A stretch of 64,000 bases of DNA, from positions 7,360,501 through 7,424,500 of the forward strand of contig NZ_JACHMZ010000001.1 of NCBI RefSeq assembly GCF_014205165.1, in the 5' to 3' direction. The notes beneath the pieces were generated by a model, which made no database searches, was not told the DNA's origin, and saw nothing but the letters and a program-made list of their open reading frames with translations. This DNA is from Micromonospora carbonacea. GTDB taxonomy: Bacteria; Actinomycetota; Actinomycetes; Mycobacteriales; Micromonosporaceae. The position numbers were made by a program, and so were the translations under genes. Shown here in pieces: positions 32,220 through 41,286 of this stretch (positions are counted from its first letter, which is position 1; each line of letters opens with the position of its first letter).

Positions 32220-35093
32220 GTGGGGGGTGGCCCCGAATCCGGGAGCGTGTGGTGGCTCGGTTTCTGGCAGACCGCCAGGCACGCCCACTGGTGGCTCAGC
32301 GCGGACGTGCGCCTGCCCGACCGCGCCGACCCCCTGGCCGTGGGCTCCATCGAGCTCGACCGGCTGACCGAGCCCCTGGCCGCTCTGGCGGCCGCGCTCC
32401 CGGGCCTCGTCGCGACGGAACGGGCGGCCCTCGTCGACGTCGACCGCCGCATCGCCGACACGCTTCCCCGGGGCGACGACCCCGCCTCGACGGCGTCCGC
32501 CATCGCGACCCGCATCGAGCTGCTCGGTGACCGGGCCGCGGTGCTCGGTGCCGCCGCACGCCGCGCCTGGACCGGCGCGATGGTCGACCCGGCCGGCAAC
32601 CTCGCGCTGTTCCGCGAGTTGGGCGGCATCCTGCTGCCGCAGGAACTCCGCGACCGGCTCAGGACGGCGCACGCAGCCGACACGACGCTCGTCGTGGCCC
32701 CCGGTCCCGGCCTGTCGGGCGTGCCGTGGGAGCTTCTCGTCGTCGACGACGACCACGACGTCCGTCTCGTCGAGCGCGCCACCGTGCTCGGTGGGGTCAG
32801 CCCGGCGATGCTGGTCAACCTGGCCAGACCGGCGTCCCGGGCCGGGGGCGGCCGGGCCGTACGGGTCGTCGACCCCACCGCGGCCGGGAGCCGCACCGGG
32901 GGCGGGCGCATCTACCCCGACGGGGTGCCCGAGGCGTGGCGCAGCCGCACCGGCGACGGCGACGCGCTGCTCGGCGCGGGCGCGGCGGGCGGCTGCTCGC
33001 CCGCGGAACTGTCCGCCGCCCTCCAGTCGCAGGAGTGGTCCCGCCTGGTGTTCGTCGGCCACGCCTCGGCCACGGACCCGGCGATGCCGACCTCGGCCGG
33101 GCTGGAGCTGGCCGGCGACGGGGAGACCGGGGACTCACGGCTCACCGCCGGGCAGTGGCTCAGGGATCCCACCCGGTGGCCCGCCCCCCGTCGGGTGGGC
33201 TTCGTCGCCTGCCAGTCCGACGACGCCGGCTACACCGAGCAGATCGGCCTCACCCTCGCGGCGTTGAACGCGGGCGCGCGTACCGTGGTCGCGACCCGCT
33301 GGAGCCTGCCGAGCGACGGTTCGGAGCGCCTGGTGGCCGGCGGGGCGCCGATCGGCTCGGCCACGACCGCGCTCGCCCTGGCCGTCGACGCGGCGCTGGG
33401 CACGACCGATCCCGTCGGGGCCATCGGCGAGTGGCAACGCGACCGGCTCGCCTGCTGGCGTTCCGCGCGCAGCGACGCCGCCCGCCGCCTGCACGCACCG
33501 CTGGTGTGGTCGGCGTTGGTCACGTACGACGTTCCCGACGCTGCGGTCAGCGCGATCCCGGGGGCCGAGGACCAGCCCGTCACGCGGCGGCCGGCGCCCG
33601 GGTCGCCACGTCACGACGCCCCCCGGGTGCCGCCCGCCGGCGACGCCGCCGAGGTCGCGAAGACCAGCCTGGCGGCCGGCGTGGCGGCGTTCGGCCGCGC
33701 CGACTGGCAGGAGGCGCGCGAGCACTACCTCGCCGCCCTCGCCGCCTTCACCGCCTGCGGCGACCTGAAGGGCGTCGCCGACGCCACGACCAACGTCGGC
33801 AACACGGCCTACTTCCTGGGCGACCTGGAGGAGGCCGCCGACCGGTACCGGACGGCGCTGCCGCTGTACCGGGACCTCGACCTCGATCGGCAGGTGGCCG
33901 TCGTCGGGCAGAACCTGGGCAACGTGTCGTTCCAGCGCGGGGAGCTCGACGTCGCCGCGGAGCAGTACCGGGCCGCCGCCGAAGCCCTGCTCAGGGGTGA
34001 CTTCCGGCGGCACGCGGCGGACACGCTGGTGAACCTGGGCGCCGTCCTGATCGAACTCGGCCGCCCGCACGTCGCCCTCGGACACCTCGACCAGGCAGGG
34101 GCCCTCTACCGGGAGACGTGTGACGAGAGCGAACTGGGCGGCAAGCTCGCCGAACTCGACCAGAACACCGGGTTGGCGCTGGCCGGGGCGAAGTCCTTCG
34201 AGCGCGCCCGCGCCCACCTGCTCTCCGCCCTGCGGCACTGGCAGAGCGACGAACCGTCGGCGGAGCGGGCCGCCCGCGCCAACCACAACCTGGGGCTCGT
34301 CGCGTTCCGCGCGGGCGACCTGCCGGAGGCACAGCTCAGGTACACCCGCGCGCTGGAGCACTTCCACACGGTCGGCAACGAGCACGAGGCGGCCGACGCC
34401 AGGCTCGGCCTGGGGACCGTCGCCCGCCACCGGGGCGACGTGCGCGCAGCCCGGTCGAACTTCCGGCAGGCACAGGAGCACTACCGCAGGACGGGGCAGT
34501 GGCTGGCCTACGCCCAGGCCGCGTTCAACGAGGGGCTGACCCATCCGGGTGACAGCGACCGGAGGTTCGATCTGCTGGCCGGCGCGTGGGCGGCGATGCA
34601 GTCGATGTCGTGGCGGCTGGCGCACGTCAGCGAGCGGGCGGCATGGCGCGCCGCCCTCGACCACGCCAACGACGAGGTCCTGGAGACGGCTCGGCTCGGT
34701 GGCCGCGACCGGCAGTTCGCCGAGCTCGTCGAGTCGCTGCGAATCGCCGGCACGCTGCGCCGCGTCGCGCCGACGCCCCTGTCTCCGACGCCCCTGACTC
34801 CGGCGAGTCAGGAGGAGGCCGACCGGGACTCGCCGTTCGTCGAGCCGCTACCGTCGATGACCCTCTCCGCCGGGCCGGTCGTGCCCTGGGCGGCCTCGTC
34901 GGCCGCCGACGAGGCGCCCTGCGATGCGCCACCGTGGATCGACTGCGGCTGGCCGCCCACGCTGGTCGACGCCGTCGCCCGCGCCGAGGAGATCGTCGCC
35001 GTCACCGGGGCGACGACCCTTCCCCTGCGCCGGGGAGCGGTGTCGCTGATCCCGCTGCTGAGCCGCCACCCGGAAGAGGAAGGACCCGGGTAA
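32220..35093 (+). CDS. CHAT-domain caspase-like protease with tetratricopeptide repeats
   Basis: A 957-residue cytosolic protein. Residues about 110-440 form a CHAT (caspase HetF-associated) domain with the His in VFVGHAS (H281) and the Cys in FVACQSDDAGY (C331), the expected catalytic dyad. Residues about 480-800 are a run of TPRs (DWQEAREHYLAALAAFTACG, LEEAADRYRTALPLYRDLD, LPEAQLRYTRALEHFHTVG, each followed by a second helix). The last 100 residues are Pro/Ala rich, then WPPTLVDAVARAEE. CHAT-TPR proteins are protease effectors in several bacterial conflict and death pathways. GTG start with GGGAGGA 4 nt upstream. It leads a likely three-gene operon. Confidence 0.88.
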   Translation: MGGGPESGSVWWLGFWQTARHAHWWLSADVRLPDRADPLAVGSIELDRLTEPLAALAAALPGLVATERAALVDVDRRIADTLPRGDDPASTASAIATRIELLGDRAAVLGAAARRAWTGAMVDPAGNLALFRELGGILLPQELRDRLRTAHAADTTLVVAPGPGLSGVPWELLVVDDDHDVRLVERATVLGGVSPAMLVNLARPASRAGGGRAVRVVDPTAAGSRTGGGRIYPDGVPEAWRSRTGDGDALLGAGAAGGCSPAELSAALQSQEWSRLVFVGHASATDPAMPTSAGLELAGDGETGDSRLTAGQWLRDPTRWPAPRRVGFVACQSDDAGYTEQIGLTLAALNAGARTVVATRWSLPSDGSERLVAGGAPIGSATTALALAVDAALGTTDPVGAIGEWQRDRLACWRSARSDAARRLHAPLVWSALVTYDVPDAAVSAIPGAEDQPVTRRPAPGSPRHDAPRVPPAGDAAEVAKTSLAAGVAAFGRADWQEAREHYLAALAAFTACGDLKGVADATTNVGNTAYFLGDLEEAADRYRTALPLYRDLDLDRQVAVVGQNLGNVSFQRGELDVAAEQYRAAAEALLRGDFRRHAADTLVNLGAVLIELGRPHVALGHLDQAGALYRETCDESELGGKLAELDQNTGLALAGAKSFERARAHLLSALRHWQSDEPSAERAARANHNLGLVAFRAGDLPEAQLRYTRALEHFHTVGNEHEAADARLGLGTVARHRGDVRAARSNFRQAQEHYRRTGQWLAYAQAAFNEGLTHPGDSDRRFDLLAGAWAAMQSMSWRLAHVSERAAWRAALDHANDEVLETARLGGRDRQFAELVESLRIAGTLRRVAPTPLSPTPLTPASQEEADRDSPFVEPLPSMTLSAGPVVPWAASSAADEAPCDAPPWIDCGWPPTLVDAVARAEEIVAVTGATTLPLRRGAVSLIPLLSRHPEEEGPG

Positions 35094-35153
35094 ACCGACC
35101 GGGCACCGGGCAGCACGGGCACGGATGCCGACTAGACCACGGAGGACCACCCC

Positions 35154-35591
35154 ATGTTTCCACTCGAACTGTCGCAGCAGGCCAAGGGCACGCCCGTGGA
35201 GACCCTGCACCGCATCGTCGGGGCGGTCGGCCTCGTGATCACCGTGCAGGGCTCCGGCGATCTCGGGCGGATCGTCGGCGACCTGGTGACGGTCGCGCCC
35301 CGCCTCGCCGAGGACCACGAGGTCAGAGCCGACGGCCTGATCGTGAGCCGCGTGGGGCTCTACCGCGTCTTCTGGGGCGCGCTCAAGTGGCCCGGCGGAA
35401 GCCTGGCCATCCTGGCCCCGCTCTCCCTGCACGACAGACAGGAGGTCAGCGAGTGGACCCGGCACTTCATGAGGGAGGTGCTCGATCCGATCCGGACCCT
35501 GTCGCAGCAGGGCTACTCCGTCGGTGGTGGCGGCAACGGCATGGTGACCGAAGAGGGCTTCTGCCGCGCCTTCCAGCAGGCGTACGTCTAG
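35154..35591 (+). CDS. Hypothetical protein of the CHAT locus
   Basis: A 145-residue protein with no family recognised. It has mixed alpha/beta character (HRIVGAVGLVITVQGSGDLG, GLIVSRVGLYRVFWGALKW), a basic/acidic middle, and a Gly-rich stretch GYSVGGGGNGMVTEEG before the C-terminal helix. No transmembrane segment is convincing. The ATG has GGAGGA 7 nt upstream. It begins 60 bp after the CHAT gene and 52 bp before the TPR-like gene, all on the same strand. It could be the substrate, inhibitor or adaptor of the protease; this is speculation from position. Confidence 0.7.
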   Translation: MFPLELSQQAKGTPVETLHRIVGAVGLVITVQGSGDLGRIVGDLVTVAPRLAEDHEVRADGLIVSRVGLYRVFWGALKWPGGSLAILAPLSLHDRQEVSEWTRHFMREVLDPIRTLSQQGYSVGGGGNGMVTEEGFCRAFQQAYV

Positions 35592-35643
35592 CGCTTCGGC
35601 CGGGTACGACGCCACCGGCTACCTGATGCGGTGGGAGAGCCGG

Positions 35644-37176
35644 ATGCCGCTGATCGCCGCGGCGGCGGCCGGCGAGGAGCGCGCGACCCGCCCGATGGCG
35701 CTGACGGTCCAGTCGCCGGAGAAGGGGGCCGGCGGGTGGGGGCTGCCCGACGCGTTCCGGCGGATCATCGCCGGCCAACACGACGAGAGCGCCCTCGTCA
35801 GCGGCCTGAACCCGGCCGACGCCGCCGTGGTCCGCCGGGCGCTCGCGGCGATCGCCTGGCACACAAAGGTGACCGGGGCCGCCACGGAGGCCGAGCGGTT
35901 CGCGTTGACCGAGGCGGATCTGCGGGCGGCGACCGACGAGGGGGACCGGCTGCGGGCCGGTACGCGCGCAGCCGAGCTCAGCGGGCTGCTTCGCGCGCGG
36001 CAGGAGTTCACGGCCGCCCTGCGGTACGCGGACGACGCCATCGCACACGAACGGCGGGTCGGATTCGGGCCGTGGCGGCAGCGGTTCAACCTCGGCCGCC
36101 GGCTGCAACTCGTCGCGGACCTGGGACGCCCGGAGGAGGTCCTCGCGGCGTTGGAACCGCTGCGGCCGCAGCTGCGGGGGGAGCCGGACCTGCCCACCCC
36201 GGCGGATCCGGCCAACCCGTCGGTCGTGCGGGAGAACCTGCTCACGCTCGGCCAGCAGGCCGCCCTGGCCCTGGGGCGCTGGGAGCTGGCGCTGGGCTTC
36301 CACGAGGACCGGGCGGCCAGCGCGGAGCTGCGCGGGGCGGACGCCGCCGAGCTGGCGGAGCTCCGGCTGGACCGGGTCAGGTGCCTGATCGGCCTCGGGC
36401 GGCCGGCGGAGGCGCGCTCGCAGCTCGACGAGATCCGGCCGCTGCTGCGCGGGGACGATCCGGCGCTGGCGGTCGAGGTCGCGTCGTACGACGCGACGCT
36501 GGCCGGCGGGACGACGAAGGCCGCGGAGGCGCTGGCCGAGGCGTACCGGCGGTTGTCCGGTGGCGGCCTCGACCCGAGGCTGGTCGCGCGGCAGCACGTC
36601 GTGCTCGGCCAGCGGCTCGGCCAGGAGGGCGAGCCGGCCGGGGAGGCGGCCCACCTGCTCGCGGCGGCGCTCATCTGCGCGCGCGTCGGCGACCGGGACA
36701 CGGCCGCCCTGACGGTCCGCCACGCCGCGCCGCACCTCTACCAGGCGGACGGCACCCGGCTCGCGGTCACCCTGCCGATGCTCGTGGCCGAGATCGAACG
36801 TGTGCCCGGCGTGCGGTTCGGGCACCTGGTCACCCGGGTGATCGGCACGCCGGACGGTGCGACCGACCGGCTGGCCGCGGCGGTGCGGGCGGCGTACGCC
36901 ATCCCGTTGACCGAGCTGTTCGCGTTCGACCGGCTGGTGGCCGACCTGGAGGACGAGATCGCCGTGGTGGTCGCGGCGGCCACCCGAGGGGAGGGGGACC
37001 GGGCGGCCGTCGAGGCGACCCTCGCCGGGCTGGCCGGCGTGCCGGACATGGTGCCACTCGTGGCGGCCCTGCGCCGGGCCGCCGCCGGTGACCTGCCCTC
37101 GGAGTCCGAGCAGCAGGCGATGCACCCGGTGCACGCCGCCGTCCTGGCCGAGGTCCGGGCCCGGCTCGGCTGTTGA
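35644..37176 (+). CDS. TPR-like helical protein of the CHAT locus
   Basis: A 510-residue all-helical protein with degenerate tetratricopeptide-like pairs (EFTAALRYADDAIAHERRVG, ALALGRWELALGFHEDRAAS, RCLIGLGRPAEARSQLDEIR). The N-terminal 80 residues and C-terminal 130 residues look like separate helical domains (FAFDRLVADLEDEIAVVVAA). No enzyme motif. The start is set to ATG 35644 because GGGAGAG lies 5 nt upstream; ATG 35626 in frame has none. As the third gene behind the CHAT protease it is likely a scaffold or sensor of the same system. Confidence 0.72.
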   Translation: MPLIAAAAAGEERATRPMALTVQSPEKGAGGWGLPDAFRRIIAGQHDESALVSGLNPADAAVVRRALAAIAWHTKVTGAATEAERFALTEADLRAATDEGDRLRAGTRAAELSGLLRARQEFTAALRYADDAIAHERRVGFGPWRQRFNLGRRLQLVADLGRPEEVLAALEPLRPQLRGEPDLPTPADPANPSVVRENLLTLGQQAALALGRWELALGFHEDRAASAELRGADAAELAELRLDRVRCLIGLGRPAEARSQLDEIRPLLRGDDPALAVEVASYDATLAGGTTKAAEALAEAYRRLSGGGLDPRLVARQHVVLGQRLGQEGEPAGEAAHLLAAALICARVGDRDTAALTVRHAAPHLYQADGTRLAVTLPMLVAEIERVPGVRFGHLVTRVIGTPDGATDRLAAAVRAAYAIPLTELFAFDRLVADLEDEIAVVVAAATRGEGDRAAVEATLAGLAGVPDMVPLVAALRRAAAGDLPSESEQQAMHPVHAAVLAEVRARLGC

Positions 37177-37187
37177 TCGACGGGGGT

Positions 37188-37221
37188 CGGTGCGCACGGG
37201 CCCGGTGACCGTCGCGCACCG
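37188..37221 (+). terminator. Hairpin behind the CHAT locus
   Basis: An 8-bp stem (CGGTGCGC with GCGCACCG) and an 18-nt loop start 12 bp after the stop of the TPR-like gene. It separates the CHAT module from the terpenoid genes. The loop is long, so this is a weak call. Confidence 0.4.
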
Positions 37222-37433
37222 GCGGCGGGCGTGTTCCGACCGGGACGTTTGAAGGATCCGCGACCGCAGCCGTCGTCAGGGGTGTCCGGTCCGACCGCAT
37301 GGGTGGCCCGAGCGGGAGGGACGGCGTCGTGCGCCCGGACACCGCCGGGCCGCCACCGTACGGGCCGACGCGGAGCGCCCCTGCCGCGTGCCGGCAGGTG
37401 CCGGTGCCCCACCGCTGACGAGGATGGACGAGC

Positions 37434-40172
37434 GTGACCAACATGCTGTCGGTCTCCGAGACCGAGCCGGGGTGCCTGCCGAGCATCTCGGCGGCGCTGG
37501 CGGCGGCCGGCCGCACCGCCACGATCGTTGTTCGGCCGGGCACGTACCGGGAGCAGGTGCGCCTCACCGGAGACGTCACGGTGGTGGCCGAGGACGGCCC
37601 GGGAACGGTGACCATCGACGGTGGGGACGGGGTGGCGGTCCTGGTCGGCGGGGGAGAGCCGACGCTTCGCGGGCTCACGGTGCGCGGCGGTTCCGCCACC
37701 CGACCGGCGGTGCAGGTCGGGGGCGGCACGCTGCGGGCGACCGGGTGCGCGATCACCGGCCGGGGCTCCGCCGCGGTCCACGTGCCGGGTGGGCAGGTGG
37801 ACCTGCGCGACTGCCAGGTGGGCAACCCGGGCGGCGACGGTTTCCGGTTCGAGCGCGGCGGTGGCGGCACGGTCAGCGCCACCACGGTCCGGGGCGCGCA
37901 CAACGGGGTGGTGATCGCCGACGGCGCGGACCCGGTCCTGCGCGGCTGTGCCCTCGTCGATCTCCGCGGCGTGGGCGTGCTGTCGACCGGCGGCGGACGG
38001 GGCACGCTGGAGGACTGCGAGATCCGCGCGGTCGGTGGGCACGCGATCGTCGTCTCCGGGACCGCCGACCCGCTGTTCCGTCGCTGCGCGGTGCGTGGTG
38101 CCGCCGGCTACGGCCTGCTGCTGAGCGAGCAGGCCACCGGCACCTTCGCCGACGGCACGATCGTCGACGCCGGGGCGGCTGCCGTCGTGGTCACCGGCTC
38201 GGCCGCGCCGCTGATCGACGGGGGCGAGGTCGCCGGCGGGCCGGGTGGGGCACTGTTGTTCCAGGGCGAGGCGACGGGGGTGCTGCGCCGGTTGACCGTG
38301 CGCGGCGGGCCCGCCGGGATCGTGGTCGGCGGGTCGGCCGCGCCGCTGATCGAGGACTGCGTGGTGGAGGGGGCCGGCGAGTACGGCGTGCAACTGCTCG
38401 ATCAGGCCCGGCCCGTGGTCCACGGGACCCGGGTGCAGCGGTGCGTGGCCGGTGGGTTCCTGGTCGAAGCCGGGGCGACGCTCACCGTGGACCAGTCGAC
38501 GGTGCGGGACTGCGGACTCGGGTTGCAGCTCGACGGCGCGGCGACGGTGACCGGGTCGGACGTCGGCGCCGCCCACGGCGCCGGCATCCTGGTGCAGCCC
38601 GGGGCGCACCTGACCCTGCTGCGCAGCCGGGTGCACCACAGCGGCGGGCCGGGGGTCTGGTTCACCGCCGGATCGTCGGGGCGGGTGAACGGCTGTGAGC
38701 TGGTCGAGAACGCGGGGGAGGGGCTGCTGCGGGACGGCGCCGCACCGGTCCGGGTGGACGCGACCACGATGGTCGGCAACGGTGGCACGCCCGTCGGCGC
38801 GCAGCACCCCCCGCCACCGCAGGACGTCCCGGAGGCGCCCGGAGCCTGGCCGCTACTCGGCCACATCGTGCCCATGCTCCGGCAACCGCTGGGCTTCCTG
38901 CCCGGCCTGGCCAGGCACGGGGACGTCGTCCGGGTGCGCTTCGGCCGGCTCCCCGTCTACGTCGTCACCCACCCCGACGCCGTACGCGACGTGCTGGTGC
39001 CGGGGGACGTCGACTTCGAGCGCGGGATCTGTTTCGACCGGCTGGAGCCCGGGCTCGGCCAGGGGATCGCGACGGCGTCCGGCGTCGAGCACCGCCGGCT
39101 GCGCCGGCTGCTCCAGCCCGTGTTCAGCCGGGAACGCCTCGCCGGATACTCGTCGATCATGCGGACCGTGGCCGAGGAGACGACCGCGGCCTGGCGTGAC
39201 GGCCAGGAGCTTGCCGCCGACGAGGTCATGGACGACCTGGCGCTGGCCGCGCTCACCCGGAGCCTGTTCAGGTTCACCCCGGACGCCGAGACCGCCGAGG
39301 CCGTCAAGCACGGCATGCGGATGCTCACCCACGGTCTGCTCCAGCGCATCGTGCTGCCTGCGGAGTGGGAGCGGGTACCCACCTTCGGCAACATCCGGTT
39401 CCGGCGTGCGATGGCCCGGATGAACCGGGCCGTCGGCCAGGTCGTCACCGCCTACCGCCAGGCCGGCGAGGACCGGGGCGATGTGCTCTCCGCGCTGCTC
39501 ATGACACGTGACGAGGGCGGCGTCGGCCTGTCCGACCAGGAGGTGCACGCCCAGGTGGCGACGCTGGCGTTGACCGGCGTGGAGGCCCCCGGAGCGACGC
39601 TGGCCTGGCTGCTGTACGAGATCGGACGCAGCGCCGAGGTCACCGGCCGGGTCTGCGCCGAACTCGACGAGGTGCTCGGCGGCCGGACGCCGGAGCACGA
39701 CGACCTGCCCGCGCTGGAGTACACCGGCCGGGTCGTCGACGAGGTGCTGCGGCTGCACACGCCCCTGCTCTTCTCCCGCCGCACGGTGACCACGGCCAGG
39801 GTGGGCCGGTCGATCATCCCGCCCGGCGCGGAACTCGTCTACAGCCCGTACCTGCTGCACCACGACGACCGCTGGTTTCCCGACCCGGCCCGGTTCGATC
39901 CGGACAGGTGGCTCCCGGCGAACGCGCGGCAGGTCCCCAAGGGGGCCTACATCCCGTTCGCGGCCGGCTCCTTCCAGTGCATCGGCCGGCAGTTCGCGAT
40001 CTCCGAACTCGTCATGATCACGGCGGTGATCTTCAGTCGCTGGACGCTGCGACCGGTGCCGGGCGCAGCCGTGCGTGAGGTCGCCAGCGCCCTCGTGCGC
40101 CCCAGTGAGCTGCCGATGACCGTCCACCTGCGGGGCGGCGGCGAACGGCCCACCCCGGCCGGGCCGCGATGA
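37434..40172 (+). CDS. Fusion of a right-handed parallel beta-helix domain and a cytochrome P450
   Basis: A 912-residue protein. Residues 1-460 are a pectate-lyase-like beta-helix: SISAALAAAGRTATIVVRPG at the start, then about 20 coils with GG, AAPLI and VxGGxxGxxV turns (GSAAPLIEDCVVEGAGEYGV). A Pro-rich hinge (AQHPPPPQDVPEAPG) leads to a P450 (about 475-900). It has WPLLGH, I-helix TGVEAPGATLAW (Thr of the usual AGxET replaced by Ala), ExxR in DEVLRLHTP, and heme loop FAAGSFQCIGR with C849. The family normally hydroxylates small molecules. Beta-helix domains of this look are known fused to AAA ATPases in actinomycetes; fusion to P450 is, to my knowledge, rare. It overlaps the terpene synthase gene by ATGA, so it probably oxidises its product. 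Confidence 0.88.
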   Translation: MTNMLSVSETEPGCLPSISAALAAAGRTATIVVRPGTYREQVRLTGDVTVVAEDGPGTVTIDGGDGVAVLVGGGEPTLRGLTVRGGSATRPAVQVGGGTLRATGCAITGRGSAAVHVPGGQVDLRDCQVGNPGGDGFRFERGGGGTVSATTVRGAHNGVVIADGADPVLRGCALVDLRGVGVLSTGGGRGTLEDCEIRAVGGHAIVVSGTADPLFRRCAVRGAAGYGLLLSEQATGTFADGTIVDAGAAAVVVTGSAAPLIDGGEVAGGPGGALLFQGEATGVLRRLTVRGGPAGIVVGGSAAPLIEDCVVEGAGEYGVQLLDQARPVVHGTRVQRCVAGGFLVEAGATLTVDQSTVRDCGLGLQLDGAATVTGSDVGAAHGAGILVQPGAHLTLLRSRVHHSGGPGVWFTAGSSGRVNGCELVENAGEGLLRDGAAPVRVDATTMVGNGGTPVGAQHPPPPQDVPEAPGAWPLLGHIVPMLRQPLGFLPGLARHGDVVRVRFGRLPVYVVTHPDAVRDVLVPGDVDFERGICFDRLEPGLGQGIATASGVEHRRLRRLLQPVFSRERLAGYSSIMRTVAEETTAAWRDGQELAADEVMDDLALAALTRSLFRFTPDAETAEAVKHGMRMLTHGLLQRIVLPAEWERVPTFGNIRFRRAMARMNRAVGQVVTAYRQAGEDRGDVLSALLMTRDEGGVGLSDQEVHAQVATLALTGVEAPGATLAWLLYEIGRSAEVTGRVCAELDEVLGGRTPEHDDLPALEYTGRVVDEVLRLHTPLLFSRRTVTTARVGRSIIPPGAELVYSPYLLHHDDRWFPDPARFDPDRWLPANARQVPKGAYIPFAAGSFQCIGRQFAISELVMITAVIFSRWTLRPVPGAAVREVASALVRPSELPMTVHLRGGGERPTPAGPR

Positions 40173-41191
40173 ACACCTACCGCGCCGCGGACCTGAGCCT
40201 GCCCTTCGCGCGGGCCGTCCATCCCTGGTCGGGCCGGGCGCAGGAGTCGACGGAGTCGTGGGCGCGCCGCTGTGGCCTGCTGCGCTCGCCGGAGGCGGTC
40301 GCCGCGTTCCGCGCGCTGGGCTACGGCCGGCTCATGTCGACGCTCTGCCCGTACGCCCCGTTCGACGGGCTGTCCCTGGTCACCGACTGGAACAGCCTCT
40401 TCTTCGTCACCGACGACCAGCAGAACGTCGCGTGCGCCACCGGCCGGGCCGACCGGTACGAGGAACTCGTGGCCAGCATGCGGCGGATCGTCGGCGGCGA
40501 CGTCCGGCCCACGGCACACGACCGCCATCCCCTCGTGGTCGCGCTGCGCGACCTCCTGCGCCGCTCGCTGCCGGGCCGTCCCGGCCACTGGGTCGCCCGG
40601 TTCCGGCGGCACCTCGAACGGTGGCTCGACGGCCACCTGCGGGAGAACGCCCACCGCACCGGCGGCACCGTGCCCGGCCCGGACGAGTACGTCCTGCTGC
40701 GGCGGGACGCGTCGACCGTGCTGCCCACCCTCGATCTCGTGGAGCTGGTGGAGGGCGCCGAGGTGCCGGAGCGGCTCTACCTCTCGCCGCAGTACCAGAC
40801 GTTGGTGCTCGGCACCGCGGACGTCATGTGCTGGGTCAACGACATCCACTCGTGGCACATGGAGAGGGGTGACCCGATGAACCTCGTCACGGTCCTGGAC
40901 CGTCACCTGGGGCTCGGCACGCAGCGGGCCGTCGACGCGGTCGCGGCCCGTGTCGCCGGCCGGGTGGCCGAACTCCTCGCCGCGACCAGGAGCCTTCCGG
41001 CGGCGATGGACGAGCTGGGCGTCCCCGCAGCGGACCAGGGGGCCGTCCTGCGTTGCGTGCGGGACCAGCAGTCCTGGGCCGCGAGCATGGAGACCTGGGA
41101 CCGCACCGACACCATCCGCTTCGCCGACGCCGGTTCTCCCGGCGCGGGCCGGGTCGCCCCCTACGTCGAGGACCTCCTCCCCGACACGTAG
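40169..41191 (+). CDS. Class I terpene synthase
   Basis: A 340-residue bacterial terpene cyclase. The metal motif near residue 82 is a variant (TDDQQN: D82, D83, N86 for DDxxD). The NSE triad is intact: NDIHSWHME (N224, S228, E232). An Arg-Arg pair at 178-179 sits 46 residues before it, where the pyrophosphate sensor is expected. The C-terminal RY pair reads RF (DTIRFAD). It converts a linear prenyl diphosphate (probably farnesyl or geranyl; not decidable) to a cyclic terpene. Its start overlaps the stop of the beta-helix-P450 gene, and a second P450 lies 95 bp downstream: a compact terpenoid operon. Confidence 0.88.
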   Translation: MNTYRAADLSLPFARAVHPWSGRAQESTESWARRCGLLRSPEAVAAFRALGYGRLMSTLCPYAPFDGLSLVTDWNSLFFVTDDQQNVACATGRADRYEELVASMRRIVGGDVRPTAHDRHPLVVALRDLLRRSLPGRPGHWVARFRRHLERWLDGHLRENAHRTGGTVPGPDEYVLLRRDASTVLPTLDLVELVEGAEVPERLYLSPQYQTLVLGTADVMCWVNDIHSWHMERGDPMNLVTVLDRHLGLGTQRAVDAVAARVAGRVAELLAATRSLPAAMDELGVPAADQGAVLRCVRDQQSWAASMETWDRTDTIRFADAGSPGAGRVAPYVEDLLPDT

Positions 41192-41286
41192 GCGGGCCGC
41201 GAGCCGGACCGCCGGTCCCCACGCGACGCGTCCACCGGTCGTGGACGAGCGCGTGGCACACCACACCCGCCGACGATTGGACCCCC

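Noticed and set aside
35467..38807. Long minus-strand frames opposite the TPR-like and beta-helix genes
   Set aside because: Shadows of GC-rich coding sequence; products are Arg/Pro-rich with no domain.
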